A model generated the notes under the pieces. The model saw only the letters and a program-made list of their open reading frames with translations, was not told the origin of the DNA and ran no database searches. The position numbers and the translations under genes were made by a program. Below, piece after piece: positions 1-8,400 of a DNA stretch of 16,856 bases (positions within the stretch are counted from its first letter, which is position 1; every line of letters starts with the position of its first letter). The stretch lies in contig JAGQRA010000185.1 in NCBI GenBank assembly GCA_020425885.1, positions 1-16,856 of the forward strand, in the 5' to 3' direction. The stretch comes from Planctomycetota bacterium. Lineage in GTDB: Bacteria > Planctomycetota > UBA1135 > UBA2386.

Positions 1-2449
1 CCACCTCGATCGCGGTGAGCTGGCCCTGGTCGAACGTGAACGCGCTCTCGCCATTGCCGGCGATCGTGACTGCGCCGCGTCCGCGCAGCCGGCGATGACC
101 GCGATCGGCGACGTCGATCGCGGAGATCTCGCCGAAGGCGCCCGCCGTCGCGATGCGCCGCCCGACGGGGTCGAGGTCGATCTTCGTGGCCTGGATCAAC
201 GCCAGCGGCGATGACGCCGCCTCGCCGGCCACGTAGCGGTCGATGCGCCACCAACCCGCCGCCACGATCGATCCGTCGGCGTCGCGCGCGAGATCGCGAC
301 AGGAACCGTTGCGGGTCGAGATCGAGCGCAGTCGCCGCCCGGACGCCGGATCGACGACCTCGATCGTGTGGGCGCTGGTGCCGACCCACAGCTGATCGCC
401 GTCCGCCGAGAACACCAGCGACGCCAGCGTCCGGCTGCCCAATGGCAGGCGGAGGCGCGCCGTGCCGTCGCTCGCGAGCAGGAACAACACGCCGTGATCG
501 GTGCCGACCGCGAGGGTCTCACCGGAGTCGTCGTAGAGCATCGCCGTGACCGGCTCCCCGAGGGCCGCGAGCTGTCGCGGCGGCGAGCCGGAGTCGGCGC
601 ACGCCCACACCTGCCCGGCGCCATCGCCCGACGCGAACCCGGCGCCGTGCGGCATCCACGCAACCGCGGTGACGGCCTGATCGTGCCGATGCACGGCCGA
701 CGGTCCGAGGCCCCGTTCGAGGTCCCACACGGCGACGCTGCCCTCGGCGTCGCCGGTGACCGCGAACGGCAGGGCCGGCGAGGCGGCGATCGCCGTGAGT
801 CCTGGTCCGACGTCGCCGAGGACGCGACGGGTCTCCAGCGTCGTCGGATCGAGCAGCTGCAGGCGCCCGTCGTCGCTGACCAGGATCGCGCCGTCGCCGG
901 ACCGCGTCTGCGCGACATCCGAGCTCTGCAGGCGGCGGGTCGCCAGGATCGGGTTGCGCTCCGCGAGCTCGACGAGTGCCCAGTGTGTCGCACGCGGGAT
1001 CTTGCCGAGCAGATGCTGCGTGCGGAGCGATTCGGCGGCGCTCGTCGGATTCGCGAGCCGCACGGCCTGGCGCGCCGCGCGGAAGCGGCTGCGATCGAGC
1101 TCGATGGCGAGCTGTTTCGAGGTCGCATCCGAATCTTCTCGCGCGCGGTCCGCGGCCAGCCAGAGGTTGCCGGTGGCAATCGCCGCGGCCAACAACGCGA
1201 CGACGAATACGGCCGAGCTGAGGGACAGCCCCCGGTTGCGGGCGATCCACTTGCGCAGCTCGGCGAAGCGGCCCACCGCGTAGGCCTTCACCACGCGCAG
1301 CTCGAGGAAGGCGCGCAGGTCCTCGCCGAGCGCCACGACGCTGGCGTAGCGATCGCCCGGCTGCCGCGCCATCGCGCACTCGCAGATCGCGCGCAGCTCG
1401 CGTGGCGTGGAGTCGGCCAGCGCTGCCGGCGGCGCGGCCGTCAGCGCCGCGAGCACCTCGTCGGCCGAGCGCCGGGATCCGGGCGTCTGGTAGGGCGGCG
1501 AGCCGCTCAGCAGATGATAGAGGATCGCGCCGATCGCATAGACGTCGACGGCCGCGGTGACGGCACCTGCGCCGGCCGCGGCCTGCTCGGGGGCCATGTA
1601 GGACGGCGTTCCGACCACGTCGCCGGCGCGGGTCAGCAGCGGCGACGAGTCGTCCTCGCCCGCGATCTCGGAGCGCAGCGTGTCCAACGTCGGCTCGGGC
1701 ACGGCTCCGTCGGTGACGCGGGCGAGACCCCAGTCCATGACGTAGGTCTCGCCGAACGAGCCCACCATGATGTTGGACGGCTTGAGATCGCGGTGGATGA
1801 CGCCCTTGTGATGGGCGTAGGCCATCGCCTCACAGACCCGCAGGAGCACGTGCAGCACGCGCGCCATCGACCAGTCCGATGCGCCCTGCGCCACCAGCCC
1901 GAGCAGCTCACCGAGATCGCGACCGCGGACGAACCGCATCGCGAAGAAGGGTCGACCGTCACCATCGAGCCCGAGCTCGTGGATCGGCACGATGCCCGGG
2001 TGATCGAGCTGGGCCGCGATCTGGGCCTCTTCGACGAAGCGCCGCTGGCTCCGGCCGTCGTCGCCGGTGCCGCGCTGGACCTTGAGCGCGACCTCCCGTC
2101 GCAGCTCCTGATCCCACGCCCGCACGACGCGCCCCATCGCACCGCGAGCGATCTCCGCACCGATCGCGTAGCGCGACCAGCGCTCGCCGCGCCCCCGAAG
2201 TCGGCCGAGCAATCCCGCGAACGTGGCCGAGTCCGCCGCCGTGCCGCCGCCGGGCGACTCGGCCAGCGTGCTGAACGCCGTGTTCATGGCCAGCCACCGC
2301 CGATGGATCCTCTGCAGCCGATCGGCATGACCCGGGTGGCACGCGACCCAGCTCGTGAAGTCGACCCGCTCACCGGCCTCGATGCGATCGAGGAAACCGG
2401 CGAACAGGTCCTCGGCGTCGGCGGCTGGAGGGAAGGGATCCAAGGTCAC
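1..2449 (-). CDS. Membrane Ser/Thr protein kinase with WD40-like sensor region (3' end beyond window)
   Basis: A continuous minus-strand frame of 816 codons runs off the left edge without a stop, so the C-terminus is missing. Residues 1-55 form an acidic N-terminal segment (DRIEAGERVDFTSWVACHP) typical of planctomycete kinases. The Hanks-type kinase domain spans about 94-370: glycine loop IARGAMGRVV, VALKV with K123, HRDLKPSN with catalytic D221, DWG in place of DFG at D239, and GTPSYMAPEQ. A single membrane helix lies at about 408-431. After it come beta-propeller-like repeats, including VWDLERG with W575. Kinase domain in the cytoplasm and propeller outside is the inferred topology. I chose GTG at 2449 because the conserved N-terminal segment precedes ATG 2287; a stop lies at 2492-2494 and the ribosome site is weak. 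The gene is divergent from a sigma factor with a 72 bp gap. The substrate is unknown, but the sigma factor is an obvious candidate partner. Confidence 0.93.
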   Translation of the reverse strand, partial: MTLDPFPPAADAEDLFAGFLDRIEAGERVDFTSWVACHPGHADRLQRIHRRWLAMNTAFSTLAESPGGGTAADSATFAGLLGRLRGRGERWSRYAIGAEIARGAMGRVVRAWDQELRREVALKVQRGTGDDGRSQRRFVEEAQIAAQLDHPGIVPIHELGLDGDGRPFFAMRFVRGRDLGELLGLVAQGASDWSMARVLHVLLRVCEAMAYAHHKGVIHRDLKPSNIMVGSFGETYVMDWGLARVTDGAVPEPTLDTLRSEIAGEDDSSPLLTRAGDVVGTPSYMAPEQAAAGAGAVTAAVDVYAIGAILYHLLSGSPPYQTPGSRRSADEVLAALTAAPPAALADSTPRELRAICECAMARQPGDRYASVVALGEDLRAFLELRVVKAYAVGRFAELRKWIARNRGLSLSSAVFVVALLAAAIATGNLWLAADRAREDSDATSKQLAIELDRSRFRAARQAVRLANPTSAAESLRTQHLLGKIPRATHWALVELAERNPILATRRLQSSDVAQTRSGDGAILVSDDGRLQLLDPTTLETRRVLGDVGPGLTAIAASPALPFAVTGDAEGSVAVWDLERGLGPSAVHRHDQAVTAVAWMPHGAGFASGDGAGQVWACADSGSPPRQLAALGEPVTAMLYDDSGETLAVGTDHGVLFLLASDGTARLRLPLGSRTLASLVFSADGDQLWVGTSAHTIEVVDPASGRRLRSISTRNGSCRDLARDADGSIVAAGWWRIDRYVAGEAASSPLALIQATKIDLDPVGRRIATAGAFGEISAIDVADRGHRRLRGRGAVTIAGNGESAFTFDQGQLTAIEV

Positions 2450-2521
2450 GCTCGGGGCGACTGGACCGGAGGAGTGCGGTGGTGCACTATCCTACGCGCC
2501 GCCGCAGCTGTGGCGGGCGAT
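2450..2521. promoter_or_regulatory. Divergent promoter region between kinase and sigma factor
   Basis: These 72 bp separate two divergent starts, so both promoters must lie here or reach into the genes. A TATCCT hexamer at 2488-2493 could serve as a -10 element for the plus strand, but I see no convincing -35 element at the right distance. The palindrome GTGCAC lies just beside it. The promoter call rests on gene arrangement more than on motif quality. Confidence 0.35.
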
Positions 2522-3073
2522 ATGTCCGAAGGCGTCGAGGTGGACCAGCTCGTGACCCGGCATCTGCCGGCGCTGCGGGCGTTCGTCCGCTTGCGCATGG
2601 GGCGCGAACTGCGCGCCCGCGAGGAGAGCTGTGACATCGTGCAGTCGGTGACGCGCGAAGTCCTGCAGCACGCCGATCGCTTTCGGCACGGCGGCGAGAC
2701 CGGGTTCCGTGAGTGGCTGTTCACGACCGCCCATCGCAAGATCGCGAACCGGCTGCAGCACTGGCGTGCAGACAAGCGCGCGCCGCGTCGCGAGGACCCC
2801 GAGCAGGTGCCCGCCGACCTCGCCGCGCTGGGCGTCTCGCCGAGCCGGCACGCGTCGGTCCGTGAGGAGCTGCAGGCGATAGAGGCCGCGTTCGACACGT
2901 TGTCCGAGGAACAGCGTGAGGTCATCAGCATGGCGAAGCTGCTCGGAATGTCGCACCGCGAGATCGCCGATCGCCTGGGCAAGACCGAGATCGCGGTCCG
3001 CAAGGTCTTGTCGCGCGGACTCGCACGCCTGGCCACCGCCCTCGCCGATAACGGCGAGGACGGCACCGGGTGA
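2522..3073 (+). CDS. ECF-like sigma-70 family RNA polymerase sigma factor
   Basis: This 183-residue protein has the two conserved regions of a minimal sigma factor. Region 2 is at about 8-90, with the core-binding and -10 recognition helices (DIVQSVTREVLQHADRF, then FREWLFTTAHRKIANRLQHW). Region 4 is at about 115-172, with a helix-turn-helix (SEEQREVISMAKLLGMS, REIADRLGKTEIAVRKVLS). The frame stays open far upstream, but that part is antisense to the kinase gene and resembles nothing. ATG 2522 gives the normal length and starts right before region 2. The ribosome site is weak (GGCGGG). No anti-sigma gene is adjacent. Planctomycetes carry sigma groups genetically linked to Ser/Thr kinases, and the divergent kinase next door fits that pattern. 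Target promoters are unknown. Confidence 0.93.
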   Translation: MSEGVEVDQLVTRHLPALRAFVRLRMGRELRAREESCDIVQSVTREVLQHADRFRHGGETGFREWLFTTAHRKIANRLQHWRADKRAPRREDPEQVPADLAALGVSPSRHASVREELQAIEAAFDTLSEEQREVISMAKLLGMSHREIADRLGKTEIAVRKVLSRGLARLATALADNGEDGTG

Positions 3074-3091
3074 TCGGCAGCCCGGCGGCCG

Positions 3092-5215
3092 TCACAGGCC
3101 GACGATGCTGCGCTGGGCGTTGCTGGTGCGGAAGTTCGACGGCCCGAAGGAGTAGCACTGTGTCAGGTACTCGAAGCCGATGAACGCCGTGGCGTTCGGC
3201 AGCGTGACCGCGAAGCTCGCGGTGCCGGCCGAGTTCGCGATCGCGACCTGATTGACCTCGATGCTGTTGAGCGCGACGCAGCCCGGCGCGCTGCCGTACG
3301 GCGTCAGCGAGGCCGGCAGCCGGATCCCGTTCCAGCTCGTGCTCGAGAACCCGATGCCGAGGATCGCGAGCGAGCTGCCGAATCCGGAGGTGCCGCGGTA
3401 GGTCAGGGCCGTGCCGATCCGAGGCAGGCCGATCACGGTCTGCGCATAGGCCGTCGGCGAGCCGCAGCCCGTGCCGAAGGACTGGACGCCGGCGAGGCTG
3501 TTGGTCCACGACTGCAGGGCCTGCCTGATCGTCGGCCGCAGCAGCTCGGGGATCGCGTCGGTGTAGATCGCGTTCGCCGCGTTGGTGTCGTTGTTGGAGT
3601 CGTTCACGAATGCTCCGAAGCCGTACTCGCGCGGCGTGATCACGTCGTTCTGGATGAACGGCAGCGAGATCCAACCGAATTCCGCGCGGTGGTAGTAGGT
3701 CGGGCCGCCGTTGGCGAGGATGTAGTTGCCGCCCTTGTGCGCCATCTGCGTGAAGTTGCGGAAGCTCTGGATCGTCGCCGAAGGCAGCGACAGCGCCGCG
3801 CCCTCGGTGTTGATGACGGCGGCCACGCTGAGGTCGTTGACGCTGTCGAGCATCAGCTCGTAGAAGGTCGGCCGATAGGGGCCGAGGTAGCCGTTGACGA
3901 CCGCCTCGTGCAGCGTGTTGAGATCGCGCAGCGTGATCTGGTTGGGGTTGGCGATCGCCGGCGCGGCGCAACCGAGTCGATGGTTGAGGCTCGTTCCCGT
4001 CATGCCGAGACCCGCGGCCGTGCTGTTGATGTTGGCCTGCCCGAAGTAGGCAGCGATCGCCTGGGTGCGGGCGTTGTCGGAGTTCTCCATCATCGCCCGC
4101 AGGACGTCCTGCAGCGGCTGGCTGATCGGCCCGGTGTCGATCGGGCACGACGGATTGGTCGCGGAGTAGTTGGTGAAGACGTTGATCGGGGTCGTCAGCG
4201 CCACGGTGTTGAGGTAGACGTGCCGCATGGCGTGCACGTGGTGCAGCGTCTTCATCGTGCTCGCCGGTTCGAACCGGGCGTCGCCGTTGAGGTTGGCCAG
4301 ATTGCCGCCGTTCATGCGCTGCAACCAGCAGCCGACCTGGCCGTTCGTGCGGGCCCGCATCGCGTTGCCGATGTCGGTGGTCAGCGCGTTGCTGTTGTTG
4401 ATCGCGACCATCGCCCAGTAGCGCGTCGAGCCGACGACGTAGGACTCGAGGTCGATCGGTCGCACGCCGTAGTTGCCGAGCAGGTAGCTGATGTCGGCGC
4501 TCGACAGGCCGTACCACCAGTACCAGGCCGGCGAGTTGGTCTGGCGGATCATCACGCAGTCCCAGTTGCCGTTGCTGCGCGGCTCGAGGTCGTAGAGCCT
4601 GGCCTGGTTGGTGTTCAGGTACGAGCTGATCTGCGCCGGCGTGACGTTGATGTACCACCACCAGCTGCGCTGGTCGGCGCCGGTGTTGGCGATCATCACG
4701 GCGCTGTAGTAGGTCGTGCTGTTCACCACGTACGAGTCGAGATCGACGACGCGCGCGGAGTTGGTGGTCGCGGCGGTGCCGATCGTCGTGGTGCTGGTGT
4801 TGAAGTACCACCACCACGCCTTGGCGTTGGCGCCGGTGTTGTCGACCATGATGCAGGCGAAGCGCAGGTTGCCGTTGCCGTCGGCGTACGGCTCGAGGTC
4901 GATGAGTCGGGCCTGATTGGACGACAGGTAGCTCGAGACCTGGGCGCTGGTGAGTCCCGTGTACCACCACCAGCCGGCGGCGTAGGCGCCCGTGTTCTGC
5001 ACGAACACCGCGTCGTAGATCGTGCCGCTGAGCAGGCTGACGCCGCGGTACTCGATGTCGACGAGCCGGTAGCCGTTGTTGATCTGGTTGGTGATGGCGC
5101 TGGCGGTGACGCCGACCAGATTCACGTGCGCGACCGGCGTGCTGAGTTCGCGGACGTCCTGAGAGGTCAGACCGATGTTGAGGCCGAGGATGGCGAGAGA
5201 GAGCTGACGAAGCAT
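3092..5215 (-). CDS. Exported serine hydrolase, polyglycine-hydrolase-like (tandem repeats plus class A beta-lactamase-like domain)
   Basis: A 707-residue protein. Residues 1-19 look like a signal peptide (MLRQLSLAILGLNIGLTSQ), which fixes the start at ATG 5215 although the frame is open to 5359. Residues 31-285 hold five tandem repeats ending in WWWY-type motifs, resembling Bacterial Tandem Repeat Domain 1. Residues about 290-560 carry the class A beta-lactamase-like signature: S319-T-M-K322, S379-D380-N381 exactly 60 residues on (as in class A), and H493-K494-G-G in the KTG position. There is no glutamate between 378 and 436, so the general base E166 of true beta-lactamases is absent. Residues 576-707 form a planctomycete C-terminal beta-rich module. 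Repeats followed by a SxxK domain is the layout of fungal polyglycine hydrolases, which cut Gly-Gly bonds. Peptidase or esterase activity is inferred; antibiotic resistance is unlikely. It is convergent with the sigma gene (18 bp gap). Confidence 0.88.
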   Translation of the reverse strand: MLRQLSLAILGLNIGLTSQDVRELSTPVAHVNLVGVTASAITNQINNGYRLVDIEYRGVSLLSGTIYDAVFVQNTGAYAAGWWWYTGLTSAQVSSYLSSNQARLIDLEPYADGNGNLRFACIMVDNTGANAKAWWWYFNTSTTTIGTAATTNSARVVDLDSYVVNSTTYYSAVMIANTGADQRSWWWYINVTPAQISSYLNTNQARLYDLEPRSNGNWDCVMIRQTNSPAWYWWYGLSSADISYLLGNYGVRPIDLESYVVGSTRYWAMVAINNSNALTTDIGNAMRARTNGQVGCWLQRMNGGNLANLNGDARFEPASTMKTLHHVHAMRHVYLNTVALTTPINVFTNYSATNPSCPIDTGPISQPLQDVLRAMMENSDNARTQAIAAYFGQANINSTAAGLGMTGTSLNHRLGCAAPAIANPNQITLRDLNTLHEAVVNGYLGPYRPTFYELMLDSVNDLSVAAVINTEGAALSLPSATIQSFRNFTQMAHKGGNYILANGGPTYYHRAEFGWISLPFIQNDVITPREYGFGAFVNDSNNDTNAANAIYTDAIPELLRPTIRQALQSWTNSLAGVQSFGTGCGSPTAYAQTVIGLPRIGTALTYRGTSGFGSSLAILGIGFSSTSWNGIRLPASLTPYGSAPGCVALNSIEVNQVAIANSAGTASFAVTLPNATAFIGFEYLTQCYSFGPSNFRTSNAQRSIVGL
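4361..5125 (-). repeat. Five tandem protein repeats (BTRD1-like) in the hydrolase N-terminus
   Basis: Residues 31-285 contain five units of about 47-56 residues. Each has a small-residue helix start (TSAQVSSYL, TPAQISSYL, SSADISYLL), a short strand (ARLIDLEPY, ARVVDLDSY, VRPIDLESY), a strand with AVFVQNTGA or AVMIANTGA, and a closing WWWY motif (GWWWY, AWWWY, SWWWY, WYWWY; the fifth is degenerate). The units have diverged at DNA level, so this is an old protein repeat, not a recent DNA duplication. Confidence 0.8.
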
Positions 5216-5479
5216 GTGGGGTTTCCGGTGCTGGAGGGGATCGGAGCGCACGAGCCGCTGTGCTGGCCGTTCGCGCCCTCCATCGCAATCCGCCTGCGAC
5301 CGCCGACGTGACCGCGTCCTCGCGGCTTTTTTTGCGGCCTGGATTTCGCGCCATCGCATGCCGAGCCGTTCGCGCTCGTGGCGGCGGTGCTCGGTCGAGG
5401 GGGAGGCGTCCGCTCGGGGGCTTGGTACGCCGATGTCCCGCTGTTACGCCACGCGTCGCCTCGGCTATTGACCCGGGCC
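5216..5479. promoter_or_regulatory. Divergent intergenic region of the hydrolase and glycine-rich lipoprotein genes
   Basis: This 264 bp gap must hold the promoters of both divergent genes. The only obvious feature is a seven-T run at 5327-5333, read as A-tract on the hydrolase strand, flanked by GCGGC on both sides as a direct repeat. An A-tract about 110 bp upstream of the hydrolase start could bend DNA or act as an UP-like element, but that is speculative. I see no strong -35/-10 pair, terminator or small gene. Confidence 0.3.
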
Positions 5480-8400
5480 ATGCCCCTGTCACGACGCCCC
5501 GCCGTCACGGCGGTCTTCGCCCTGTTCGCATGCTGTAGCCACTCGGGAAGGACCGCACCTGAGGCCACCGTGTCGGTGTCGGGTTTCGAGCCCGGTCCGG
5601 ACGTGTTCCTCGACTCGACGCTGCGCGTCCGCTTCGACGCGCCGATCGCGCCGAGCTCGCTGACCCCGGCCGCGGTCAACCTGTTCGCAACGGCGGGCCC
5701 AGGGCGCGACATCGACGTGCGCGGCACATGGCGGGTCGACGGTGCGGCGGTCGAGTTCGTGCCCGAGCTGGCTCACGGTGACCCCGTCGTGACCGCTGGC
5801 GGATTGCAACCTGCGACGCTCTACGAACTGCGCATCCTCGGCGGCGAGTCCGAAGGCGCGCTGCGCGACATCGACGGCCGCGACATCGAACCGATCGCCC
5901 CGTTCCGCTTTCGGACGCGCGCGGGTCAGGAGCCGGCGCAGCTCTTCGGGCACGGACGGCCGGGCGGTCCGCGGCTCTGCGCGGTCGAGGTGACGCCGCA
6001 GGACGACGAAGGCAACTGGCAGCTCGGCCGCAGCTTCGTCCCCGCCGAGATGCGCCTGTCGTTCGATCAGCCGCTCGATCCGGGCGAAGACAACCTGCCG
6101 CGATTGCCGAATGCGGCGGCGCGCGGATCGATCGGTCTCGTCTACGACGATCCCGTCTACGGCGCCGACACCTGGATCGACATCGAGGTCGAACTCGAGA
6201 GCAACACCAGCGAAGGTGCGAAGGTCGTGCTGCGGCCGCGCGGCGTGCTGCCGACCGCGGCCGAGCTGCGGCTCAGCGTCGCGCCCGAGCTGCGCGACAT
6301 CTTCGGTGAGGACAACTGTGGCCTCTTGGCAGAACCCTTGCGCAGGTTCCGGACCGAGCCGGCGCTCGAGCCGCAGTTCGATGCGTCGGTGTTGGCCTTC
6401 GATCGCGCCGAGGTGCTGGGGCCGCCGGACTTCCCCGAGGTCGAGGCCGTCGTCGTCGACTGTGCGCTGCGTGTTCCCGATGCGTTTCCCGACGTCGGTG
6501 ACGACGTCGGCGATTGGCGGCCGGAGAGCATCGATACCATCCTTCGGACCGACACGCAGACCCTTCGCTATCGGCTCGGCCAGGAGAGGACCTTCTCCGG
6601 CGGCGTGCTGAAGATGAAGAACCTCCACATCCCGCAGGGCTACCTCGTCCGCTGCGTCGGGCCCAACCCGCTCGTGCTCGTCGTCGATGGCGACGCCGTG
6701 ATCGATGGTACGCTGTCGGTGCGTGGCATCGATGCCGTGGTTCCGCTGGACAGGCAGTATCGCGGCCCCGGGGACGTGACGCCTGCCACCGGTTCCTCGT
6801 TGCCGTTCGAACCGATGGGTGGCGGAAGCGGTCCGGGGGGAGGCAGCGGCGGCAGTACGGGAACTGGCACGACCCTCCTGGTGTCGGCGGACGGCCGCTC
6901 TGCGCCCGGCGTGGTCGCCGGTGGCGGGCACGGCGGCGGACCAGGTTGCGGAACGTGCCTTCAGGCCACCGGCGGTGGCGGTGGTGGCGGTGCCGTGCAA
7001 GGGGATCAATGGTTTCCGTCGTCGTCGCCGTCGGGCCCTTTCCCGCAGCGCGAGGGTGACGGCGGTGCCGGCTGTCAGGATTCGGTGCCCGGCGGTCTTT
7101 CGGGCAGCACCTTCTTCGCCAACGCCGAGGCGATCGACGACTTCTGGGGCCGGGCCTACGTGCCCTCGCAGCGGCGCCATGTCCGCGGCGAACTCGCCAC
7201 CCCCGTCGGCGGCTCCGGTGGCGGCAGTGGCGGCAGCCTGCGCACTGGTCCCTGTGAGTTGGGACCCGGGGAGGTCCTCACCTGCGGTGGCGGCGGCGGC
7301 GGTGGCGGCGGCGTGCTGATCGTTCAGGTGCGCGGCCAGTTGACGATCGGCGTGGCCGGTCGGGTCGTTGCCGATGGCGGCCACGGCTATGGCGCCTTCG
7401 ACTATGGGCCCGCCTACCGTGGCTACGGCGGCGGCGGCGCCGGCGGTTCGGTGGTGTTGATGGCGGGCAACGGCCTCGTGCTGCACACCCACGGTGAGAC
7501 GTTCGCCAACCGGGACTACGACTTCTCGGTGTCCGCCGATGGCGGCATCAGCCGCACCAACGCATTCGGTTCCTCCATCGGAGCCAAGTACCCGCACAAC
7601 GGCGCTCTCGTCTTCACCGCCGAGGAATACACGGCCGCCGCCCGGGGCGGCTTCGGCGGCATGGGGCTCGTGCAGCTGATGGTCCCGGTCGGCACCGACA
7701 ATGCCGACGGCACCAACACCGTGCTCGACGACGCGATCGCCGTCGTCCGCGACGGCGCCCCGCTCCTCGGCGCCGACAAACAGCGCTATCTTGGCTGGCG
7801 CGGGTTCCCCGACGAGAACGGCGTCCTCGTCGACGACTTCGGCGTGCCGACCGGAACGATCGGCGGCCAGGGTGACATCCGTCCCGACCCGGTGTTGTTG
7901 CCGGTGCCCTATTCCGGTGACGGCACCGCGCGCGCACACAGCCGTTGGCTGCCGCTCGGCGGACTGCATCGCCGCACGATCGCCGCCGCCGATGGTCTGC
8001 CGCGCGGCGTCCTCGGCGAGCCTCTGACGTTCTCGAGCCATGCCCGCGAGGATGGCTGGCTGCACTTCGCCGACGGCCGGATCGAACCGTCGGCTGCCGC
8101 CGCCGTGTTGCCGGCGCCGGTGGCGATCGCATCGATCGAACTCGACGAAGCGACGCTGCCGGCCACATCGCTGGCCGTCCAACTCGCGGCCGACCTGCCG
8201 GAAACGACGAACGATGCCTACGTCGGCTTGCTGGCCGAACTCAGCGAAGGCAGCGGCGGCGCCATCTCGTGGTCGCGCGTGATGCACAGCACCGCGAACA
8301 CGCTGTTCGTCGAGACGAACGGCGCCGAGCCCATGCCGGTGCGGTTCGTGCAGCTGCGCCGTTCCCAGGCCGAACTGGCCGCGACGCCATCGGCATCGTA

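Noticed and set aside
368..2521. A long plus-strand open frame that continues into the sigma factor and would make a 901-residue protein
   Set aside because: It is antisense to the kinase gene, arginine/glutamate-rich and without recognisable domains; the kinase frame on the other strand has complete catalytic motifs. The sigma factor starts at 2522.
3086..3101. Small hairpin CGGCC-GTCACA-GGCCG between the convergent sigma and hydrolase genes
   Set aside because: A 5 bp stem overlapping the hydrolase stop codon, with no T-run; too weak to call a terminator in GC-rich DNA.
3092..5215. Annotation of the hydrolase as an antibiotic-resistance beta-lactamase
   Set aside because: The E166 equivalent is absent and the repeat architecture matches polyglycine-hydrolase-like proteins, so resistance is not supported.
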